In this document: positions 55,298 to 60,895 of the stretch, piece by piece
Layout: each line of letters starts with the position of its first letter
How positions within the stretch are numbered: the first letter of the stretch is position 1
NCBI GenBank assembly: GCA_902802945.1
Contig: CADCOC010000005.1
Span: forward strand, 1 to 60,895
DNA: 60,895 nucleotides
DNA from: an uncultured bacterium
GTDB lineage: Bacteria; Verrucomicrobiota; Kiritimatiellia; RFP12; UBA1067
Reading direction: 5' to 3'
The notes under the pieces: generated by a model
The model's input: only the letters and a program-made list of their open reading frames with translations
Told to the model about the DNA's origin: nothing
Database searches by the model: none
Translations under genes and position numbers: made by a program

Positions 55298-56163
55298 AAA
55301 AAGGCAAGTTCATGCTTATTGTCGGCACGGCGGCGTGGTGCGCGACGGCGACGTTCGGCTCGAATCCCCTCACCGAGGATTCGATGGACGCGGTAAGGAC
55401 CATGCTCCGTTTCGCGCATGCGAACCCGCGAGATACGTTTACCCTTGACGCCGTGTACGTCGAGCCTAATTTCAGCATGCCGGAGGTGTTCTTCGGCATG
55501 GTCGGAATTGAAGGCGACTGGCCTGTTGCACGGCGCAAGGCGGCCTTTGACGCCTACCTCGCGGTCATGGCGGACACAGACTTCTCAGACGAGACGAACA
55601 ACGACCGGATGCTCCCGATATGGGCGACCGCGCAGTGCATGTCGATGAACTACACGAACGCGCTTCCGTACATCAGACGGCTGGTGCTGAACACGACGCT
55701 CACGGGATGGAGAAGGAGAAGGGAAATCGGGAAGTTCATAGCGTTCGCTCCTGTGGCCGATGAAACCACGGCCACGATCGAAGCCATATTCACCAACCGA
55801 GTCGACTTCACGTGGGAAGACCGCAAAGAATGTTTTGACTATGCGTCAAAGGTCGTTGCCGCAAACCACTCCAATCTGGTCGCGCAAAGTGTCTGCGACA
55901 GGGCCGCGCACGTTTTCACGCAACAGGCAACAGAATGGCAGCTATATGGTTTGTATGACTCCTTTTGGGTTCGCTATTATTCCGGATACGCCATGAGTTC
56001 GAACAGACTTGAATTTCTAACTTCGGCATTATCGGTTACGAATATGCCGTCTCATAGCAGATGGCAGCGTATTAGTTCTCATTTCACCTCCGTCACCAAC
56101 CAACTGCTTTCCTCCGGCCAGCCGCTGCCGTGGATTGAAGTTGGCAATAGTGGCGACAATTGA
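55294..56163 (+). CDS. Secreted helical protein of unknown function, paired with metalloprotease
   Basis: 289 residues. Signal peptide MKKGKFMLIVGTAAWCATATFG. The start overlaps the metalloprotease stop by ATGA, so expression is coupled. The mature part is mainly helical with repeated aromatic-alanine patterns (RMLPIWATAQCMSMNYTNALPYI, HVFTQQATEWQLYGLYDSFW), which suggest helical-repeat packing. No motif or catalytic residue is recognised. It could be an inhibitor, a chaperone or a substrate-delivery partner of the protease. A decayed piece of a second copy follows at 56169-56318. Confidence 0.65.
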   Translation: MKKGKFMLIVGTAAWCATATFGSNPLTEDSMDAVRTMLRFAHANPRDTFTLDAVYVEPNFSMPEVFFGMVGIEGDWPVARRKAAFDAYLAVMADTDFSDETNNDRMLPIWATAQCMSMNYTNALPYIRRLVLNTTLTGWRRRREIGKFIAFAPVADETTATIEAIFTNRVDFTWEDRKECFDYASKVVAANHSNLVAQSVCDRAAHVFTQQATEWQLYGLYDSFWVRYYSGYAMSSNRLEFLTSALSVTNMPSHSRWQRISSHFTSVTNQLLSSGQPLPWIEVGNSGDN

Positions 56164-56168
56164 TGTTG

Positions 56169-56318
56169 GCGGAGTGTACGCGAAATGAAAAGAACCCGAT
56201 ATGGGCGACCGCCTTTCTTGATGAGGTTGAGGTAATGGTGATGCGAATTCGCACGAAAGGCGGCAATATCTCAAGGATGTCTGGGTTGGCGAGGAGAGCA
56301 ACAAGACCCAGACTTTGA
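56169..56318 (+). pseudogene. Remnant of a second copy of the 55294 gene
   Basis: GGAGTGTACGC and AATGAAAA at 56169-56190 match the sequence around the start at 55280-55299. This is followed at once by CCGATATGGGCGACCGC, matching about 55614-55630 inside the intact gene (LPIWATA). About 310 bases between these points are missing, and the frame then ends at TGA 56318. A tandem duplicate was probably largely deleted. Confidence 0.5.
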
Positions 56319-56329
56319 ACAAAAGGGAC

Positions 56330-56359
56330 TTGTCAGGAGGCAGGGGAAATTGCTACAAT
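56330..56359 (+). promoter_or_regulatory. Promoter TTGTCA-N18-TACAAT
   Basis: TTGTCA at 56330-56335 and TACAAT at 56354-56359, followed by ACACGTGCC and ATG 56369. The ATG lies only 10 bases past the -10, so the message would have almost no leader. Confidence 0.6.
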
Positions 56360-56368
56360 ACACGTGCC

Positions 56369-57736
56369 ATGGACACACCATCTACTATCGAGGCTCCGGC
56401 CCCAGAACTCTCGCTTGACGAGAACGTCCAGCGTCTCTACGCGCGCCACCGCGCGCTGGCAGACCGATTCTGCTACACGTTCCGCCGCTCGACGGTGTCG
56501 CCGAACAGTCTGCCGTACGTGCTGTTTCTCGGCAACCACTCGTCTGGGAAGTCCAGTTTCATCAACTATCTTCTTGAGGGCGATTCCGTACAGGACGTGG
56601 GCATCGCCCCGACGGACGATGCGTTCACCTTCATCCTCCATGGAGAGAATGAGCGCGACGCCGTGGGGCCTGCGGCGCTTGAGATGCTGCCGGAAGAGCT
56701 CAAGCAGCTGAACGACTTCGGCCCCGAGCTTGTCCAGCGCGTGCGTGTGAAGGTGCGGAACCGCGACGTGCTGAAGAACGTGGTGCTCGTGGACAGTCCC
56801 GGCATGATCGACGCGTCGGAGAAGTCGATCTCGCGCGGCTACGATTTCTTCGGCGTGATCAAGTTTCTCGCCGAGATCACCGACCTCGTGCTGATGATGT
56901 TCGACCCCGACAAGCCGGGAACGACGGGCGAGGCCGTCGAGGCGATGAAGGGTCCGCTTACCGGCTTCTTCTTCAAGTTGCGTCTGATCTTCAACAAGTG
57001 CGACCGCTTCTCGAGCATGTACGACTACGCTCGCGCGTATGGCGCGCTCTGCTGGAACCTCGCGCACGCGCTGCCGATCAAGGACCTCCCCAAGATCTAC
57101 AACTGCTACCTTCCGGGGCGTGCGCACGCCGAGGGCTCGACCATCGACCTGCACGACTTCGATGCGCTGCGCGACGAGATCGTCAACGAAATCAAGTCCG
57201 CCAAGGCGCGCCGTGCGGACAACATCAAGGTGGCCGTGAACAAGGATTTGGCCTGTCTTGAGATGCATGTTCGCGTGGCCCTGCGCATCCGCCGCGCGGT
57301 CGCGCGGCGGCAATGGTCGGCACGGGCGATGTTCGCGGGCGGAACGGTGCTGTTCCTGGCGGCGGGCCTTCTCGTGGCGAACGCCTGCGGCATCTCGCTG
57401 GGCGAGGCCCATGGATGGCGCAACGTATTCCTCTTCTGTCTCCAGACGCTTGGCGTGCTCGCCTTGTCGGGTCTTGTGGGTTTCGCCTTGTTCAGAATCC
57501 TGCGCCATGGCGTAAGGCGTTTCCTCGAACAGCAGGTCGCAGAACTGGACAGGCATTTCAACGAGGAGTACAACCGCGAACTGTCGCTCGGCACGCGCGA
57601 CGACCTGCACCAGTACTGGGCGTTGACGCAGCCCGTGCTCGCGGGACTCCTGCGCGCGCGTTGGCGCGACCTGCCGATCTTCCACTGGGGCGCGCTCACC
57701 AGGTTGCAGCGCGACGTGTCATGCACGGGCAAATGA
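56369..57736 (+). CDS. Dynamin-like/EHD-type membrane GTPase
   Basis: 455 residues. The G1 P-loop is GNHSSGKSSF (55-64), G3 is DSPG (from D142) and G4 is NKCD (from N209). A YVLFLGNHSSGKS...NYLLE context, with GIAPTDDAFTFIL as G2, resembles bacterial and eukaryotic EHD/dynamin-family proteins. Two transmembrane helices lie near residues 325-350 and 357-382, followed by a basic-acidic helical tail. Such proteins remodel or sense membranes. ATG 56369 is chosen because it follows the promoter and starts a clean N-terminus; the open frame extends to 56315 without a ribosome site. It overlaps murG by ATGA. Confidence 0.8.
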   Translation: MDTPSTIEAPAPELSLDENVQRLYARHRALADRFCYTFRRSTVSPNSLPYVLFLGNHSSGKSSFINYLLEGDSVQDVGIAPTDDAFTFILHGENERDAVGPAALEMLPEELKQLNDFGPELVQRVRVKVRNRDVLKNVVLVDSPGMIDASEKSISRGYDFFGVIKFLAEITDLVLMMFDPDKPGTTGEAVEAMKGPLTGFFFKLRLIFNKCDRFSSMYDYARAYGALCWNLAHALPIKDLPKIYNCYLPGRAHAEGSTIDLHDFDALRDEIVNEIKSAKARRADNIKVAVNKDLACLEMHVRVALRIRRAVARRQWSARAMFAGGTVLFLAAGLLVANACGISLGEAHGWRNVFLFCLQTLGVLALSGLVGFALFRILRHGVRRFLEQQVAELDRHFNEEYNRELSLGTRDDLHQYWALTQPVLAGLLRARWRDLPIFHWGALTRLQRDVSCTGK

Positions 57737-58780
57737 CGGAGGAGATGGCAGCGATGGCAAAGCGATTCATCGTGGCGTGCGGAGGCACCGGCGGCCATAC
57801 GTTCCCCGGCCTCGCCGTGGCAAAGGAGCTTAGGGCCCGCGGACACGAGGTGGTCGTATGGGTGTCGGGTCGGTCGATCGAGAGTTCCGTGCTGGCGGGA
57901 TGGGATGGCCCCACGTTCTCCACGCGGGCGCGCCCGCTGCACCCGAAGTACTTCTTCTCCCTGCTGTATTCCCGTTTCAGGTGCGGGCGCGAGATGAAGC
58001 GCTTCAAGCCGCATGCCCTGCTTGCGATGGGCTCATACGCGAGCCTCCCGCCTGTCCTGGCGGCGTCCGCCCGCCGCGTGCCGGTGATACTCCACGAGGC
58101 GAACACCGTGCCGGGCCGGGCTGTGAGCTACCTCTCCCGGTATGCCTCTGTGGTGGCGCTCACATTTTCCGAGACGGCTGATTTCTTCCGCGGACGCGAG
58201 ACCGTGGTCACGGGCCTGCCCGTGCGCGGCGAGATCGCTGGGCAGCCGCGCTTCGAAGACATGCCGTCCGACAAGTTCTGCGTGTTCGTGACCGGCGGCA
58301 GCCAGGGGGCTCACCGCGTGAACGAGATCGCCTCGCAGGCGCTCGTGCTTCTGCGGCGCGACATCGAGCGGAAGGGATTGAAGAAGATGTTTCAGGTCAT
58401 CCACCAGACGGGCGCGGCGGACGAGGCCGAGGTGAAGGCCCGGTACGAGGCGGCCGGCATCCCCGCGCGCGTAAACGCCTTCGAGCACGAGATGGGACGC
58501 GCCTTCGCGACGGTGGACGTTGTGGTTGCCCGCGCCGGTGCCTCCACCTGTTTCGAGGCGCAACCACCAGCACTACAACGCGCAGTCGTTCGTGAAGGCC
58601 GGCGGCGCGGACGAGGGCATACAGAAGGACCTCGCCCCGCGTGCTCTCGCCAACTACATCCTCCACAAGATTCTGAATCCCGAGGAGCTTGCGGAGAAGG
58701 CGCTGGCCATGCGCAAGGCCGCCACGCCGGACGCCGCCGCAAGGGTCGCGGACATCGTGGAGCAGAAAGCGCTGGCCTGA
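57733..58780 (+). pseudogene. murG: murG, UDP-GlcNAc transferase, interrupted by a short deletion
   Basis: MurG adds GlcNAc to lipid I to form lipid II. The N-terminal domain is intact (IVACGGTGGHTFPGLAVAKEL, then SYASLPPVLAA, HEANTVPGRA and FVTGGSQGAHRVNE). At about 58557-58562, ARAGASTCFEA is followed directly by NHQHYNAQSFVKAGGA in another frame. The usual ~15 residues between (of the 'A-x-G-x-P-x-L-x-V-P' type) are missing, giving a frameshift. The frame that carries on from the N-terminal half reads nonsense and runs beyond 58780. ATG 57733 overlaps the upstream stop; ATG 57754 with GGAGGAG is an alternative start. Because murG is essential, an assembly error or a second copy must be considered. 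Confidence 0.8.
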
Positions 58781-58823
58781 CGCCTTGGCCTCAAACTTTT
58801 TTCAACTTTTTTTCCGCAACCCC

Positions 58824-58852
58824 TTGCGCTCGCGCGGGGGTTTTGCTACACT
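58824..58852 (+). promoter_or_regulatory. Strong-type promoter TTGCGC-N17-TACACT
   Basis: TTGCGC lies in the loop of an AACCCC...GGGGTT inverted repeat followed by TTTTGC and TACACT. It has the same layout as the two tRNA promoters. The hairpin plus T-run may also terminate upstream transcription. Confidence 0.6.
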
Positions 58853-58933
58853 TGCGACCGTCAGCAGAGAGCCGGGCCTTCCGAAGAGGCGCGGAGCAAC
58901 TCTATTCCCCTTCGGAATGAAAGGAAAAACTGA

Positions 58934-60766
58934 ATGAAAAAGCTAATGTTTGCAGCGGCTCTCGTTGCGTCGGCAGCGGCTTTCGCCGATCCGATCAACG
59001 CGGTCAGCTTTGAAGGCTATGGCCTTGGCGAGACATTCGCCAATGGTAAAATTGAAACCAATGAACATGGTTCGGGCGCGTTCTTCTGCTTCACTGGCGG
59101 CGAGTCGAACAGCTCGGTGGTGACGAATGAAACGGTCTCCACCGACAAGCACACGGACTACTTCTCCCAGGCACAAAACGCTCAATACCTCGCTCTTGAT
59201 ACTGAGGGCGGCACGTTCTGGCGCTCAATCAATAACATCATTACAACAACAGGTGAAGGTGAAGGGGCTACCACGACCTATAGCCTCGGCACCGCTCGTG
59301 CCGTTCCCTCCACTGGCACCTACCTCGATACGCTCGTGCAGTTCACGGTCACCGAGGACGAGGCGCCGACGCTTGGAGCTGAAGACAAGCTTGCCATCTG
59401 GCTTCAGGCCGACAACGGCACCACGAACCTCATGGTAGCAGCGGGGTATTTCGATAGTTCGGATGCTTTTGTCAGTAACAAAGTGTTCGCGCTTAAGGGA
59501 GTGGTAATTCAACCTGGTGAATGGTATCGTCTGACAGTAGCGGCAATTGATAACATCTTCACGGATGCGGATGAAGCTGGATACAGAATTGCGGCATTTA
59601 CGATTCGCATTGACGGAACTGTTATGACTACAGACAATGAGATGACTGTTCATGCTGATGCCTACTCTGGTTGGATAAAAGATTACCTTTCTGCAGAAAT
59701 GCAAGGTAAGGTTGAGGGTGGCAGTGTGTTTTTGAGCAGGATTCAGGGTGAGACTGATGATCAGACAGGAGCTTTTCTCCCCAACACCCTCCAGGGCGTT
59801 GGCTTCCAGGGCACGGGTGCCGTTGACGAAATCGTGTGGACGGAAGAGGATCCGTTCCCGGCTGCGGTGGTTGAGTTCACGCTCACGTACTCGGGCGATG
59901 CAAATACGACCTTGGGTGCTGTGACCTACACGATTGATGGTGGTGCGGCGCAGACGCCCACCGAGGGTAAGATTCCGGATGGCGCTTCGGTGTCGATCGC
60001 CGCTCCGACGTTCGCGTCGGGCTATCAGCTCGCTGCGCTCACGGTTGATGGCACGCCGGTGGCTTCGCCCGCGTTCCCGTATACGTTCACGATGGCCGCC
60101 GATACGACGGTTGCGATCACGTCCGCGCAGATCACCTACACGCTGACGCTTCCGACCGTTGAGCACGCGACTCCGGCTGTTACGGTTAACGGCTCGCCTG
60201 CTTCCGGCAACACCTTCCCTGTGGGAACCGAAGTTGTCGTCACCTGGACGGCTGAATCCGGTTATCAGATTACGGCTGGTGCAACCCAGAACATCACCAT
60301 GAACAGCGACGTGACGGCTACTGCTCCGACCGTGGAAGCGGTTGCGTCGTACCCGACCTACGTTGGTGATGACGCGGCGCTCAAGACCCAGTACGACACG
60401 TGGAAGACCACGTATGGTGCTGATAGCGAGAGCGCGTACGAGAAGCAGTTCCTGCTGAACACCGATCCTTCCACGACCGTTGCCGATGACGCGCTCCAGA
60501 TCGACTCGATCACCGAGAACGCGACGGCTGGCTGGGACATCGTGGTGTCCACCACGGTGACTGGTGCGGTGCTGTCCGATGGTTCGAAGACCACGTACAA
60601 CGGCTACCTGCTGGTGAAGGCTGCGGATACGCTTGCGGGTCTCGCGACCGCGACGCCTGTTGCCTACCCGGTGACTGCGGTCACGGGCGGCAAGGTGAGC
60701 ATCACGGTCACGTCCGGCAAGTTCATGAAGGTCGAGCTGACCACGACGGCTCCGGCTCAGAACTAA
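58934..60766 (+). CDS. Secreted surface protein with bacterial repeat domains
   Basis: 610 residues. AAAGGA precedes ATG 58934. MKKLMFAAALVASAAAFA is a clear signal peptide. Residues ~20-300 are a LamG-like sandwich (INAVSFEGYGLGETF, FWRSINNIITTTG, VVIQPGEWYRLTVAAIDN). Two bacterial-repeat modules follow (VEFTLTYSGDANTTLGAVTYTIDGG and ITYTLTLPTVEHATPAVTVNG). The end is an alpha/beta region around DTWKTTYGADSESAYEKQFLLNTDPST and a final strand module. Promoter design shared with tRNA genes, AT-richer third positions than neighbours in places, and its own strong terminator suggest an abundant protein. No catalytic motif is seen. It does not carry the GFMIIVK tail. Confidence 0.75.
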   Translation: MKKLMFAAALVASAAAFADPINAVSFEGYGLGETFANGKIETNEHGSGAFFCFTGGESNSSVVTNETVSTDKHTDYFSQAQNAQYLALDTEGGTFWRSINNIITTTGEGEGATTTYSLGTARAVPSTGTYLDTLVQFTVTEDEAPTLGAEDKLAIWLQADNGTTNLMVAAGYFDSSDAFVSNKVFALKGVVIQPGEWYRLTVAAIDNIFTDADEAGYRIAAFTIRIDGTVMTTDNEMTVHADAYSGWIKDYLSAEMQGKVEGGSVFLSRIQGETDDQTGAFLPNTLQGVGFQGTGAVDEIVWTEEDPFPAAVVEFTLTYSGDANTTLGAVTYTIDGGAAQTPTEGKIPDGASVSIAAPTFASGYQLAALTVDGTPVASPAFPYTFTMAADTTVAITSAQITYTLTLPTVEHATPAVTVNGSPASGNTFPVGTEVVVTWTAESGYQITAGATQNITMNSDVTATAPTVEAVASYPTYVGDDAALKTQYDTWKTTYGADSESAYEKQFLLNTDPSTTVADDALQIDSITENATAGWDIVVSTTVTGAVLSDGSKTTYNGYLLVKAADTLAGLATATPVAYPVTAVTGGKVSITVTSGKFMKVELTTTAPAQN

Positions 60767-60782
60767 GAGTTAAGCCGATAAA

Positions 60783-60843
60783 GCCTTCGGCAGAGCGAAG
60801 GCAAACCGCACGGGGCGGCGCACAGTGTGCGCCGCCCTTTGTT
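60783..60843 (+). terminator. Double-hairpin terminator
   Basis: GCCTTCG-GCAGAG-CGAAGGC is followed by GGGCGGCGCAC-AG-TGTGCGCCGCCC, a near-perfect 12-base stem, then TTTGTTGTT. It ends the 58934 gene. Confidence 0.75.
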
Positions 60844-60847
60844 GTTG

Positions 60848-60895
60848 GGGGGCGGGCTCCTCCTTCGGGGTGGCGGGCCTCTGCGCCCGCAAATC
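60848..60895. repeat. Palindromic repeat at the right edge
   Basis: GGCGGGCTCCTCC and GGCGGGCCTCTGCGCCCGC form GC-rich hairpins like the other units in the window. It is cut by the window end. Confidence 0.4.

Overview
This is a high-GC bacterial window with no rRNA, phage or CRISPR array. The gene mix suggests an uncultured member of the Kiritimatiellota (or a close relative in the PVC group). It has very large secreted proteins with autotransporter-type beta-strand or LamG repeats, one PEP-CTERM protein, Tat-exported Gfo/Idh/MocA oxidoreductases, a DUF1080 protein, several secreted glycoside hydrolases and a CesT-type chaperone. This placement is inferred from gene content, not from a marker phylogeny.

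Layout. 1-4.8 kb: three secreted surface proteins or esterases sharing a C-terminal G-F/D-M-I-x-x-K/R tail. 4.85-5.3 kb: two decayed genes. 5.4-7.2 kb: an alpha-L-rhamnosidase-like enzyme. 7.2-9.1 kb, minus strand: a dehydrogenase-tsaE-ruvC operon coupled by ATGA overlaps. 9.2-9.9 kb: a HigBA-like toxin-antitoxin pair with a frameshifted toxin. 9.9-10.3 kb: tRNA-Tyr and tRNA-Leu on the minus strand, tRNA-Asp on the plus strand. 10.4-15.4 kb: two Gfo/Idh/MocA oxidoreductases and a GH51 arabinofuranosidase. 15.6-20.9 kb: a cytoplasmic-looking helical protein, a CesT-like chaperone and a protein with a kinase-like core, read here as a type III effector/chaperone locus. 21-25.3 kb: a GH20 hexosaminidase and a clan GH-A hydrolase. 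25.35-28 kb, minus strand: a DUF1080 protein and a third Gfo/Idh/MocA enzyme. 28.2-42.8 kb: giant surface proteins and a PEP-CTERM protein. 42.8-45.2 kb: a membrane TPR protein. 45.5-48.3 kb, minus strand: ychF, a PAS protein and an RluA-type synthase. 48.7-49.5 kb: two Hsp20 genes behind a sigma-54 promoter. 50.1-52.7 kb: a Type IIG-like restriction-methylation protein. 52.8-56.2 kb: a zinc metalloprotease and a secreted partner. 56.4-58.8 kb: a dynamin-like GTPase and an interrupted murG. 58.9-60.8 kb: an abundant-looking secreted protein with its own strong promoter and terminator.

The genes point to a polysaccharide-degrading bacterium. Secreted GH78, GH51, GH20, GH-A and SGNH enzymes release and deacylate sugars, and the Gfo/Idh/MocA plus DUF1080 sets fit a 3-keto-glycoside route. 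The effector-like locus suggests contact with a eukaryotic host or protist.

The most unusual structure is not a gene. Families of short palindromic repeats occur between genes and also, in frame, inside at least five and probably six protein-coding genes, once apparently within a signal peptide. Also notable are a bipartite upstream element shared only by the two effector-like genes, a recurring promoter design placing TATAAT beside a CGCC discriminator and sometimes next to the ATG, a shared promoter design at the tRNA and surface-protein genes, and one short DNA repeat read in two frames as signal peptide.
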